Source of the DNA: Bolinopsis microptera | Taxonomy: Eukaryota; Ctenophora; Tentaculata; Lobata; Bolinopsidae | DNA: 64,000 nt | Assembly (NCBI RefSeq): GCF_026151205.1 | Contig: NC_087080.1 | Coordinates: 12,013,837-12,077,836 of the forward strand | Direction: 5' to 3' | Shown: positions 36,031 through 47,585 of the stretch, in pieces | How positions within the stretch are numbered: the first letter of the stretch is position 1 | Layout of the letters: each line of letters begins with the position of its first letter | Program-made: the position numbers and the translations under genes | The notes under the pieces: generated by a model | The model's database searches: none | Told to the model about the DNA's origin: nothing | The model's input: the letters and a program-made list of their open reading frames with translations, nothing else

Positions 36031-37737
36031 CAACTTCACTGAATCTCTTGTCGCATAATTTCTATCCTGATTTAATTTTTAAACGATGTTAGCTGATTCT
36101 CCGTACATTTGTAGTTTTTGTTATTGTAGACTGGAGGTGGCACTATATTTAACTGATCACTAATTAGAAATCTTAGGACTGTATGCCTGAGTGCCAGATG
36201 CTAGGTGAAAAACCCCGAGAAACCCTCTCCTTTATAAAAACGTACTGTATACAGTGCATAATTTATAAGCCTCAAATCCTGACGCCACTTGTGCCAAGTG
36301 AACCACAGCGTTGCTAATGCGGTTACTACAAATTATTTAATGTCATATTCGTCAGGGTAACAGTAGTACAGATTGGTAACACAGGTTACTCACCGGTAAA
36401 TCATAGTGCAGTCAGCGCAGTGTGCGTCACATATAGTCCTCTTAAAAATTATATTATTACTGCTGTTACACATCTGGAAACATCAGCCGCATTTAGTGTT
36501 CCTGTTAAGTTTTCAGCAATCGTGGGGACGAAAGTTGCTTACTTGTTCGAGTTTCCCAAGTTATAATAGATAGTCTCATAGATTGATCAGTCTAAAGCAT
36601 TCCTATTCTTTTTCCACCCAATTTTATTCTGAATCGTCATTTTCCTGACTGATTTTTTGAGATGGTACGTTCTAGACTTTCGGTTAGATACTGACACACC
36701 TTGTACAAATTAGATGAAGTACAATTTTCCTTGCAATTACATTTCTCAGAGACACATTTAGGTGCTAGTGTTCCAAATTTGTCTACCAATGTGTTTCTGG
36801 AATGCTGGTGAGTGGTGTCCTTCTTCAAATTTACTGATGTACCTTCAAAACTTTCAGTTTACAGGTAAGTGATTTATAGTGACACACCTTGTGCAGATTT
36901 AATGAAGTTCCCTGCTTAAGTTGAAACAAATAGTACATTGTCAGTTTTATATAGTGGTAACCGGTGGTAAAATAACATTTGATCTAGTTTTCTGTCATAG
37001 CTAACTATACTTTATCGAGTTATTGTTTCTCTAATTACCTTGCTTAGCTGAATTGTGTTATATCTGGGTAGCATTTGTAACTATAGCACCTCTTCTGCTC
37101 TTTAAGTTTCATAGCGTATAACTTGTGTAGTGGCCTGTTTTTAGTTGACTCAATTTCGCGGATCTACTCCAAGGCTCTACGACTACAGTCTACAGTAAAT
37201 GGAATGCTATAGTGGCACATGAGTACTCTCACCTCTTTTATCTGATTTGATAAATGTAATTTCAATTTCAAAATCAGTTTTTTTAAACTTTTACAGAAAA
37301 CTCCAGTTTTTATAACTGTTACTTTTAAAAGAAAACTATTTTTGTCACTACATTTTGTTATATTTCTTTAAGTTTGATATAAACATTAAGTTATTTGTTT
37401 AGATTTAGTTCGTTAAGATTGCATCGTTTTTATAATCATTTCTGTTACAGCGACTAATAAAAATGAACCTCTAAAGTTCACGGCGACAAAGCTGATAAGC
37501 CCGCGACTATTTATTCTTTTACCGATCGATTTCAAATGTATCTGAAATCTATTATAATCATATACGAATAGCCGTTAAGCCGTTATCGCTATTACATGTA
37601 CCTTGGACACCAGAGTGTCCTCGTTGCTAACCAAGCATCAAAGTGTGGCCGTATCTTGTGTTAGTGCACCTCTTCCATACCTGAAGAGTCGTAACTGCCC
37701 AGGAGAATGACAAGGAAGAGGAAGATGTGAAAAGAAG
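36031..37737. other. No gene supported
   Basis: AT-rich sequence before the zinc-finger gene. A short direct duplication with the word GACACACCTTGT links 36671-36735 and 36855-36915. A 63-codon minus-strand frame (36637-36828) has a Cys cluster (APKCVSEKCNCKENC), without splice support or known domain. Confidence 0.4.
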
Positions 37738-39978
37738 ATGGGAAACGTTATACAGCCCGCCGAATCTCGTACTCATGATATTGAGACTATCCTCCACCAA
37801 AACGGAATAGGTTAGTAGCAATCTAACATTGGTACTATCCTCCACCACTGGCACAATGTATGCCCAGTATATATCGTGCTTATATACGATTTAGCGTCTC
37901 AGAACATGTCTTTATGCTCCTAATCGTACCTCAACCAGTCAACCTGGTATCGATAATTTGTTTATCTTGTATCCGAACTAAGATTAGTAAGAAACCTCCA
38001 GTGATAAATGGTCATCTGAAGAACAGTACATCATCCTCAGAACCACTGATAGAAGATTTCACACCGAGGAGTTCCCGAAACCACTCAGGAGAGGAAAAAC
38101 GTGTTAGATTCCAGAATGTGGAGATAACGGACCAAAAGAATGTTGTGGTGGTCAAAGCCAACGAGGTAAATTCCCAATTCTCAATATCTTGTTGTTATCC
38201 TGGGTGTTTTCCCTGATATTTTCAGTTTTATAATTGTCCTGCATCATGCATTTCTGTGCGATAATTTTGTACGATTCTACTAATTTAAATGCAATCTGAT
38301 GGATTCATATCGTTGACTATAATTTTTGAAGTAAGACTGAATTTCGCGATGGAAGAATTTATTTTCTAACTCCAGCACTTAAAATGTTTTTCTCATAGAG
38401 CAGCACTCTTTAAAAAGCAATTTAAAACATTCACAACGTGACCAATAGACATAACCGATTTAAGATGTAATTATGACTATAAAATCATCCACGCTTTAAT
38501 TCGAGATGCATAAAATTTTAATTCTTGCTTGAATAATTTTTGTCTGAGAATTGCGCTGGAGAAGTCGTATCAGCTCATGCTTGTTAACAAAAAGTTCTTT
38601 GTGTTGTGCTTGTTTCTGACTGAGAAGATACAGAACTCATTGTAACAGATTCTTGGCAAGACGGAGATAACTTGACAAATGCCTTGATTTAGAGAAACAT
38701 GGTATCTATACAGCAACAACAGAATTAAGAACGTATCTCTTTTACAACAATTTGGCAAATTTCAGGTGCATGATTCAGCTATTTACGTATCAAAATGTGA
38801 CTGAATATTTGTGGAATGTTTAAAAGAGATGCATGATCACCTCCCTAACAGAAGGGTGGAATATTTAAGCAACTGGGAGGGGCTGGCCCTTGTGCACGTG
38901 ATCAATGTGTACACTGTTTTATAGTACCGAGCTCTGTGGAGCAAAGTGAACTTAATTGCTGAATATTTCAGTACCAAAGTAACCCTTATTTTCTTCAGAA
39001 CCGAAGCTCGGCCAGCAGTAGTGGTTATGAGAGTAAGAGTTGTTCGAGCATTGATAGTGATGCGGAAAACATTAGAGGAGAATCCAGGTTAGAAAACTAG
39101 TTCAGCAGTTCAGAGATTTAGTTTATCCTAGTAGTAATCAACTTTAAATTATCTGAAGTGTATTTTTAGAATCTAAATTAGCTGATCACATTTGTTGATT
39201 CTGATATCTTCATAACATTCAGTTTAGAACCTAGTCACTGAGGTAACGTAAAACTGAACTCATCTAAAACATATCTCCGACAGTGAAACAGTGTCTCCTC
39301 TGTGCAGCTCAGCTATAAAAGACATCCTGACCTGTGACGAATGTGGTAAGCGGTTCTGCAAATCAGGACTGTACCTGCAACACATCCGAACCAGAGCCCA
39401 CCTAGGCTGCAATCCAGACGACATAATCGACCAGACATCTATCAAAAAGATAGTAGTGGCTGAGAGACAGTATCCAAGTCCGAAGACCATTGCCAAGGCT
39501 CATGCTGACTCAATCAGGAAAACCAGATCTTATAATACGGTGGGTTTAGTTTGTTCACGTTTCTCAATTTATAATTGGATGCCGAGTGTTTCAACTCTCG
39601 AAAAATCGCCTAATGTTTTATATCCGGCTAAGAACCTAATACACAGCTCCGTAGTACCAACCCTCACCCTAACCAGTAAAATTAAACCTTGATCCCAATC
39701 TAGTCCCCAGTTTTGTCACATACATGATATTAGATATTAGATATTGATGTTCTAACCATCATTTCACTCAGGAGAGAGACCTGCTATGGGTGTCCCCCGA
39801 GAAGCTCCGGCCTAAATCAGCCCGGCCCGAACACCGAATACTGGGACCCCTGGGGAACTCCTATCTGCACTGGCTAACACACTTGGAGAGACTAGACCGG
39901 CTGGATGATGAGACCGAGAGCAGCGATACTGGGGAGGACAGATCACCCCCGAGCACCGGGGAGTCTACTCTTTGTTAA
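37738..39978 (+). CDS. 283-aa protein with PP1-docking RVxF motif and one C2H2 zinc finger
   Basis: Five exons join in phase: 37738-37810, 37939-38165, 38999-39087, 39284-39539 and 39772-39978. The start is MGNVIQPAESRTHD; Gly2 could be myristoylated, though residue 6 (Q) is not the preferred S/T. Exon 2 holds SSSEPLIEDFTPRSS and EEKRVRFQNVEI, whose KRVRF fits the RVxF motif that binds protein phosphatase 1. Exon 3 is Ser-rich (SSASSSGYESKSCSSIDSD). Exon 4 has a single finger, LTCDECGKRFCKSGLYLQH with the second His five residues further (C-x2-C-x12-H-x5-H). Exon 5 has NSYLHWLTHLERLDRLDDE and an acidic Ser/Pro tail. One finger is little for DNA binding, so a phosphatase-regulatory or adaptor role is possible. 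I do not recognise the family. The exon 1 to 2 junction is the least certain. Confidence 0.75.
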
Positions 39979-41474
39979 CATCCGAAGATAACCTCTTAGT
40001 CTTTGTTAACATCAGAATATTCCAATTCCATCGATATGTCGTTGTGAATACCAGCAAGACTCTCTGTTGACGCACTCTATTTTGGATCAGTTTACCAAGC
40101 TACTTGCTTGAAACCAGATATTTTAGGCGATTTATAGTTCTATGTATGCAGTGTTCAGTATTTATTTTAGGGACAGATTTTTCACAGTACCAAAACTCAC
40201 AATATGGCATAAGCCAAATATTTTGATACAGCCCATTAGAGGTATTCAGATTTTGTATTCATCAGAATGAAGGCTCTTCAAGAAGGGCTATGATATAAAG
40301 TTATGGGATTGCCGTCGACATATTTGCAATATCTTTCCAGTTTCATGCCACGACACTTATTTTTTGGCAATTTGGTCGATGGAAGTGCTTTGCTAAGTAA
40401 CTTAGTAGGTTTACACTAGATTTAACACTCAAATTAGATGCTTAGCTTCACCGCAGATTATAACATAACTAGAAATGAGGAAATATTTCTATCCAAACCA
40501 TATATTTGAAATACTGGATAAAGAATTCTACTCTGATAGAATTTTTTTTCGGCTATTAACAACGTAAACCTTTCGTCTGGCAAGTTTCATGTTAGTGTCT
40601 TAAATTTGGGGTGTTGGGTTTGACTCGATGTAGCGATCCGCGTGTCCAAAACGTCTTGCACGTTTTCTTTGTGTATGTCTGATTGAGGAAGATCATAAGT
40701 CATGGTCACAGCTTTGTTTTTAAAAATATTGTGTACAATGTTTTGCGTTTGCAATTTTATCATAACTTGCGAAATATGTCATTTTCACTGAATGGTTGGC
40801 GGCTATCAATACACTGTCAAGTGCAGTTTGGACTGCCAGATTTAATTTGCAGTCTTCAGGAATGGATTATCACCAAACCGACAACCTGCTCTAGTTCTAA
40901 GGAGGATAGAGATTTGACATTCAAACCGCATTAGAAAGGGCCCGTGCTGTCAAGGGTTCCCTTTAACTTTAAGTCTAACAAAAAAGGTGACCCCTCTAAA
41001 TACAACATTATGACAAATAAAGGTTGATTTCTGCAGTTCAGAATGGTCATACCGGAAAGAGCTGAAAGTTGATGATTGACCAACGAATTTTTATTGACGT
41101 CTTATCTGGAGCTTTTAATTAGTAGCGCTAGATTATCTGCTAGATCGGAAAGTAAAGGAAAGTAAAGGAACTAAGTTACTACAGGAAAAGGTGTTTTATT
41201 CAATGCCACTTTTGTACAAAGACATCTAAATTAAAATTATTGTTTTTAGGTGTTTTGAGGGGTTATTGAGGGAGATTTGCAAATGGCGAATATAAAAAAA
41301 TGAGGGGGGGGGGAGGACGCGGAAAGGGGTACAGGTGGGGGTGTAGTTTGGTGTTTCAATTCTGGTGTTTGGCTGGAGAAAGATATTCCAGGATTGGGTC
41401 GTTTGGTTTCACTGAATGGCCAGGCTGTTTACTAGGTATTGATAGGAACAGCAAACTCCAGAACTAACATTAAC
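39979..41474. other. No gene supported
   Basis: This contains the 3' end of the zinc-finger gene's transcript and unassigned AT-rich DNA. A run of 10 G lies at 41304-41313. Frames of 60-90 codons here show no domain. Confidence 0.45.
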
Positions 41475-41721
41475 CTCTTGTTCGTGCGCCGTATAGCGAT
41501 AGACTTCTACTTCAGACAAGGACAGGTAAGCATTGTTTGCACCTTGCACCATTACACTTGATCCTTTCACATCTAGGTTAGGAAATACGTAGAGCCTTTT
41601 TCCATGATCATATTCGATGGCTCCAACTTTAAGTGCTCCTTCGTAATTTCCTCCGCTTAAGGCTGTTCCCATCCACATTACCGTCCCATCTACCCTGGCA
41701 TTGACAACTTGAGATGAGTCT
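41475..41721 (-). CDS. Single exon of an F5/8C-like (fucolectin-type) carbohydrate-binding domain
   Basis: A 247-bp minus-strand exon with acceptor TGTACCAG and donor GAG|GTTAAT. It encodes DSSQVVNARVDGTVMW, GGNYEGALKVGAIEYD, GKRLYVFPNLDVKG and AYLSLSEVEVYRYTAHEQE. The closing pattern (GRxVxV ... aylsLxEVEVY) is that of the C-terminal half of F5/8 type C or eel-fucolectin domains, secreted or surface sugar-binding folds; the Cys usually before EVEV is Ser here. No neighbouring exons were found in the window. A foldback transposon begins only 33 bp upstream of the acceptor, where the branch point should be, so this may be an orphaned or dead exon. Confidence 0.55.
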
Positions 41722-41753
41722 CTGGTACATGGTGTTTACCTTTATTTCCTTAA

Positions 41754-42659
41754 GGGGGGAGCCATGGGTGTTTTTTTGTGAAACTTGATTTCGAGATAGC
41801 AGTTGACCAGCAAACTAGGACCAGTGACCGAACTTTTGAGGGGGTCCCGGACCCCAACCGCCAAACAGTACCCGCGGGGGAGCCACGCCCATATTTGGTC
41901 CAATTTAGGCCCAATTTAGCCAAATACCCTGAACATGCCCAAAACCCAGGTTTAGGGTGCTTTACTTGTAGAATGTAGCTAGTGGTCTCCTGAAATCGTA
42001 TATGAAATTTCATTAAGATTGGACAAAAAATGACTGAGTTATGAGCCAAAAACCATATGCCCATATTTGGGCATACTCATCAAATTTGGTAGATTTCGTC
42101 CCATAAATTGGTCAAATATCAATATTTTTGAATGAGACTTACTTTATATGAAAGGTTAGCATAAACTACATAATCTCTGTAAGCTATACACTATAGCTTT
42201 ATATCTGTTTAAATGTGGATACAAGGCGAAAATACCCAAAAAATTAACAAAATTGCCCGTATCTTCGTTCGCAATATTCGCGGAATTGATTTCATTAATT
42301 TGGTAATAACTCAATCAGTTTTTAAAATTTTTGCATGAAATTTTCGGAATCGACTCTAAATCGCATTTCCACCTTATTGTAGAAAGCCGATTTTTGATTT
42401 AGGCCTCTACAAAAATTTGGCGGCCAAATTCCAAAATATACGATTTCAGGAGACCACTAGCTACAAGTAAAGCACCCTAAACCTGGGTTTTGGGCATGTT
42501 CAGGGTATTTGGCTAAATTGGGCCTATTTGGCGGTTGGGGTCCGGGACCTCTTCAAAAGTTTGGTCACTGGTCCTAGTTTGCTGATCAACTGCTATCTCG
42601 AAATCAAGTTTCACAAAAAAATTCCCATGGCTCCCCCCCCCCCCCCCCCCCCCCCCCCC
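41754..42659. mobile_element. Foldback element with about 230-bp terminal inverted repeats
   Basis: The left end GGGGGGAGCCATGGG and the right end CCCATGGCTCCCCC are inverted, and the complementarity continues for about 230 bases (for example CGAGATAGCAGTTGACCAGC with its reverse near 42580, and AACCCAGGTTTAGGGTGC with its reverse near 42478). The middle is about 400 bp without a frame. The right end finishes in a run of 27 C (42633-42659) where the left has 6 G. No target duplication is readable on the right, so the transposon class is unknown. Confidence 0.9.
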
Positions 42660-45010
42660 AAAATGTGAAAAAAGTGTCATCGTCATAACCTTCGTGCCTG
42701 AAAAGTATTGCACAATTTAATATACACATAGTTTTTGAATTTTCATGGAACTGCAACATTGGATTATTATAATTATATTATGCGAATCTATCGATGAAAA
42801 TGTTTCTGGCGGACTCACGGCGGAGACTGATCGGTCCCATCACCCAATTGACTATTGAGTCTGCGGGTGATTGTGCCAAATAATTTTAAATCTCTGTATT
42901 GATGAACAATTGCTCTTTTTTCACATTTTTGGAACTTGTTATTAATATTAACTAAATAACTAGCATACTTTCCGGTAGTTTTTCCATCGATTGCCCTCGC
43001 GATGCCACAAACGGCTTATCTTGAGAGTATCGATTTGAGTGGCAGTTCCTTCCCGAGCAACGTTCGTTGCAGTTTAAGCTGCATTTACATACTAATTGCT
43101 CATCGGTCATTAGATAGTGAAACCTATAAATTTCACTTTGAACTTTGATGATTTTAGTATAATTGACTGACGTACGTGATGGGTGACGATACGATGGGTG
43201 ACGTACGTGATGGGTGACGAGCGGTAAATAAATTTCCTAAATTCCTATCGTGCCACAGCAATGAAACTTTTATCACGTGGTGACCCCCACTGTCGCTTCA
43301 CTACTGTAGAGTTTCAACGATACAGGGGGAGCCGCGCACCCGTGCGCGGCGGGTCATACAACGTATGACAAAAAATTAGCTGACCATGTCGAAGTGTTGT
43401 ATCGATGGCGCACTGCCTAAGTAAAGTAAAATCACAAATGGTCGCTAATTTTCACATTTCATCCATGGAAATTATAAAATGCGGTTAAGTTTACATTTTT
43501 TTCGAAATCAGAAACTTTACTCCAGGTCACTTGTCACTGTTATATTTACATATCGCCTGGTCATTTAATTGGGTACAGTCAGTTATAAACAATGGTCACG
43601 CCATAATGCCATATATTCTATGTGCGGGATCAATTCAGGGCAGGATGTTGTAAGTTTTATTGTTTATAATATAACTTATTAATTAACCATTATTATGAAC
43701 GGGTGATACAATATTTATTAAAAACATTACATATTTGATATGGCGCAGTTTATATCTCCGCCAAAAGCATCACATTTTAGCATTAATGCGCGTAGTTTTC
43801 TCAACTATTTTCACAGTCGCGCCTTCCTGAAGTTACATTAAACAGCCTCTTTTGCTTCCTAACATACCAGTTTATAGGAAGCAAAATATTATATATAAGT
43901 AAAGTGCAAGAAACCGAAATCGAACTTGGCACATTAATAGCATGGGAGACGATATTATACATGGGCGATATTTAGTAGAGAATAAACCGGTACCTACGGT
44001 GTACCGGTACCGGTATACCTACGAGGGTGATATTAGTACAATTTTGTTAGCAGTTAGAACACCTCCTCCCGTATTATTGAGAATAAATTTACTTTTCCAT
44101 ACAATTGCGCACTTCAGTCGTATGAGTATTGCTGAACCGGCAGTAAAGCATGAAATGCTTTAATGATAAAAGATTCGTTTGTTACATAATCATGCTTTTT
44201 TTGAGTCGAGAGATACAAAATATGATGTTAACAAAACACAACTTTAAAGAACGATCAAAATTCTTACAAAGTTTTATTATAAAACTCTGTGACTGTTAAA
44301 AAGTATTAGGTAAATGATTTTTTTAAATTCTGCCTTGATGGTCTGTAGCTTTTTCTCCTGTTTCCCATTTTGAGGAAGTCAACCCTCTAACCTCTTCTTA
44401 GAAATTGTGCAGTAGAGTGTCGACGGGTTTGAGAACTCCAACGAATGAGGCATGATATCTTCTTCTACAGTCTTTTCAAAAACTTGCTGACATTCTGAGT
44501 TATATTATTGTCATAACAACGAATAGAATTTAAAAAGTACCTCATCTCTAATAATAATAACTAGACTTTATAATTATAGTCATCTCGTGAAAATTACTAT
44601 ATTTTTAATACTATCATAACAATGGATAGAAGTTAAGCAGTGAAAGCAGTATTAATGACATTCTCACTTTTCAGAACTAAGTGCCTAATATAATTAAGAT
44701 AGAACATCTAAACAGTTTTATTCCTGTTCCATATGATCGAGGATAGTCAGGGCTACAAAACCTGACCAAGTTTAGCTCAATCCAGTACTGCGCGTTCAAG
44801 ATATGAGGTTAAATATACCAAAAATAGAGGTTTTCTGGTGTGACATCATTGTAAATTATTTGGAGTATAACCTCAATATCTCACAAACTATACATTTGTG
44901 GTCTTTCTGAGTTACACTATCTGTTTCCTTTGGCAATTTCGGTTCAGAGTCAATTAAGTTTGAAACAAAATCTCAGTATATGTGAAAGGAATGAGGATAT
45001 CAAGTTTGTA
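42660..45010. other. Intergenic region with inverted copies of modules found elsewhere
   Basis: A reverse-orientation module gamma lies at 43273-43372, with its GCCGCGCAC-CC-GTGCGCGGC hairpin. At 43735-43770 GGCGCAGTTTATATCTCCGC is an inverted copy of sequence at 49752-49780. A diverged reverse-orientation unit of the 79-bp satellite (CATCTCGTGAAAATTACT ... ACTATCATAACAATGG) lies at about 44575-44630. No gene is supported. Confidence 0.6.
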
Positions 45011-45013
45011 AAA

Positions 45014-45035
45014 GCGCGCGCGCGCGCGCGCGCGC
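45014..45035. repeat. (GC)11 microsatellite
   Basis: An uninterrupted alternating GC run preceded by GTTTGTAAAA and followed by ACACACAT. A second run with the same left flank lies exactly 180 bases on. Alternating CG is the strongest Z-DNA-forming sequence. Confidence 0.97.
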
Positions 45036-45193
45036 ACACACATATAATGACCTCATATCTTCCACATTTAACGATTTTTTATAGAAATTCTTTCACCATC
45101 CTGTAGCACTCATGTGCTGAGTAGGATAGCATTCAAATCATGTCTTTAAAAGATTTAGATAGATACTGAGGGAGAAAATTCATGTTTGTAAAA

Positions 45194-45215
45194 GCGCGCG
45201 CGCGCGCGCGCGCGC
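45194..45215. repeat. (GC)11 microsatellite, second copy
   Basis: Uninterrupted GC run of the same length and left flank (GTTTGTAAAAGC) as the one at 45014, followed by ATGGCCCAGAC. Confidence 0.97.
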
Positions 45216-45825
45216 ATGGCCCAGACTATATCAATGTACGGCCACGGGAGGATAAAAGTACTTTCATACACACCAGCATGCTCATTGATGGCTTAAAATG
45301 AAGCTAAGACATACTCCTATCAGATCCACCATAAGTTAGATACCATAATAATCATTAAATGTGTCTAAAATGAGGAAGCTTTGACAAGTGCGAGTGGTTT
45401 TGGCAAATTTTGGTATAAAATGGGCCCTGAGGTCATATTTTTCTCATTAAAATCACATATATCACGAATATTTATGTGTGTTGGGTGTATCCTCATTGGT
45501 ATCAACCATTTCAATCATCTAGAGCAGCTTTCCTGATTCTTTATATCATGAAAATGGGCAAAAAAGCTCATAAATAGTCCAAAATCGGTCATTTTCGCCG
45601 CTTTAATAACCTCATTCCTGGCACCCAGAACACTTTGGGTACTCAAAACATGATTTTTCGGATACCTCAGACCCCTAACTAGCACATGGAGCCAGAAAGA
45701 ACAGCATGTAGGGACTTCTAAATTTCCATGGTTGAGAACCCAATGTCACACTATTCGTTCATTAATCCTGCTTTCACTGTAAGAAGAAGCTCAACTCTAG
45801 TCTCTAATGACTAGATCTCGTGACA

Positions 45826-47460
45826 ATAATTCCTAGATAGTCCTTGTAATGACAGTGTTAAAACTGTAATAGTTGTCACGAGATGTTTGATCTAGTTATA
45901 TTAGAGTTGAGCTATTCCTAGTCCTTGTTATGACAGTATTAAAACTACAATAGTTGTCACGAGATGTTTGATCTAGTTGTTAGAGTTGAGCTATTCCTAG
46001 TCCTTGTTATGACAGTATTAAAACTGTAATAATTGTCACGAGATATTTGATCTAGTTATTAGAGTTGAGCTATTCCTAGTCCTTGCTATGACAGTATTAA
46101 AACTACAATAGTTGTCACGAGATGTTTGATCTAGTTATATTAGAGTTGAGCTATTCCTAGTCCTTGTTATGACAGTATTAAAACTACAATAGTTGTCACG
46201 AGATGTTTGATCTAGTTATATTAGAGTTGAGCTATTCCTAGTCCTTGATATGACAGTATTAAAACTGTAATAATTGTCACGAGATGTTTGATCTAGTTGT
46301 TAGAGTTGAGCTATTCCTAGTCCTTGTTATGACAGTATTAAAACTACAATAGTTGTCACGAGATGTTTGATCTAGTTGTTAAAAATGAGCTATTCCTAGT
46401 CCTTGTTATGACAGTATTAAAACTACAATAGTTGTCACGAGATGTTTCATCTAGTTGTTAGAGTTGAGCTATTCCTAGTCCTTGTTATGACAGTATTAAA
46501 ACTACAATAATTGTCACGAGATGTTTGATCTAGTTGTTAGAGTTGAGCTATTCCTAGTCCTTGTTATGACAGTATTAAAACTACAATAATTGTCACGAGA
46601 TGTTTGATCTAGTTGTTAGAGTTGAGCTATTCCTAGTCCTTGATATGACAGTATTAAAACTGTAATAATTGTCACGAGATGTTTGATCTAGTTGTTAGAG
46701 TTGAGCTATTCCTAGTCCTTGATATGACAGTATTAAAACTGTAATAATTATCACGAGGTGTTTGATCTAGTTGTTAGAATTCAGCTATTCCTAGTCCTTG
46801 TTATGACAGTATTAAAACTGTAATAATTGTCACGAGATGTTTGATCTAGTTGTTAGAGTTGAGCTATTCCTAGTCCTTGATATGACAGTACTAAAACTGT
46901 AATAATTGTCACGAGATGTTTGATCTAGTTATTAGAGTTGAGCTATTCCTAGTCCTTGATATGACAGTATTTAAACTACAATAAATGTCACGAGATGTTT
47001 GATCTAGTTATTAGAGTTGAGCTATTCCTAGTCCTTGTTATGACAGTATTAAAACTGTAATAATTGTCACGAGATGTTTGATCTAGTTGTTAGAGTTGAG
47101 CTATTCCTAGTCCTTGTTATGACAGTATTAAAACTGTAATAATTGTCACGAGATGTTTGATCTAGTTGTTAGAGTTGAGCTATTCCTAGTCCTTGTTATG
47201 ACAGTATTAAAACTACAATAGTTGTCATCAGATGTTTGATCTAGTTGTTAGAGTTGAGCTATTCCTAGTCCTTGTTATGACAGTATTAAAACTACAATAG
47301 TTGTCACGAGATGTTTGATCTAGTTGTTAGAGTTGAGCTATTCCTAGTTATTGCTATGACAGTATTAAAACTAAAATAGTTGTCACGAGATGTTTGATCT
47401 AGTTGTTAGAGTTCAGCTATTCCTTGTCCTTGTTATGACAGTATTATAACTACAATAATT
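45826..47460 (+). repeat. 79-81-bp satellite, forward array
   Basis: About 20 tandem units containing GAGCTATTCCTAGTCCTTG, ATGACAGTATTAAAACT, TTGTCACGAGATGTTTGATC and TAGTTGTTAGAGTT. Two versions alternate irregularly: AAAACTGTAATAATTGTCA and AAAACTACAATAGTTGTCA. Each unit has an internal inverted repeat TGACA...TGTCA and ACAGT...ACTGT able to form a small hairpin. A short reversed piece at 45789-45815 precedes the array. Confidence 0.97.
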
Positions 47461-47585
47461 AGCTGTGAAACTAAAGTAATGTGCGATATTGAAAGTAAAC
47501 TTACCCCGCTAGAATGGAGCTGTGAAACTAGAGTAATATGGAATTATAGTTTTAAAACTGCTATGATAATAGGAGCTATTCCATA

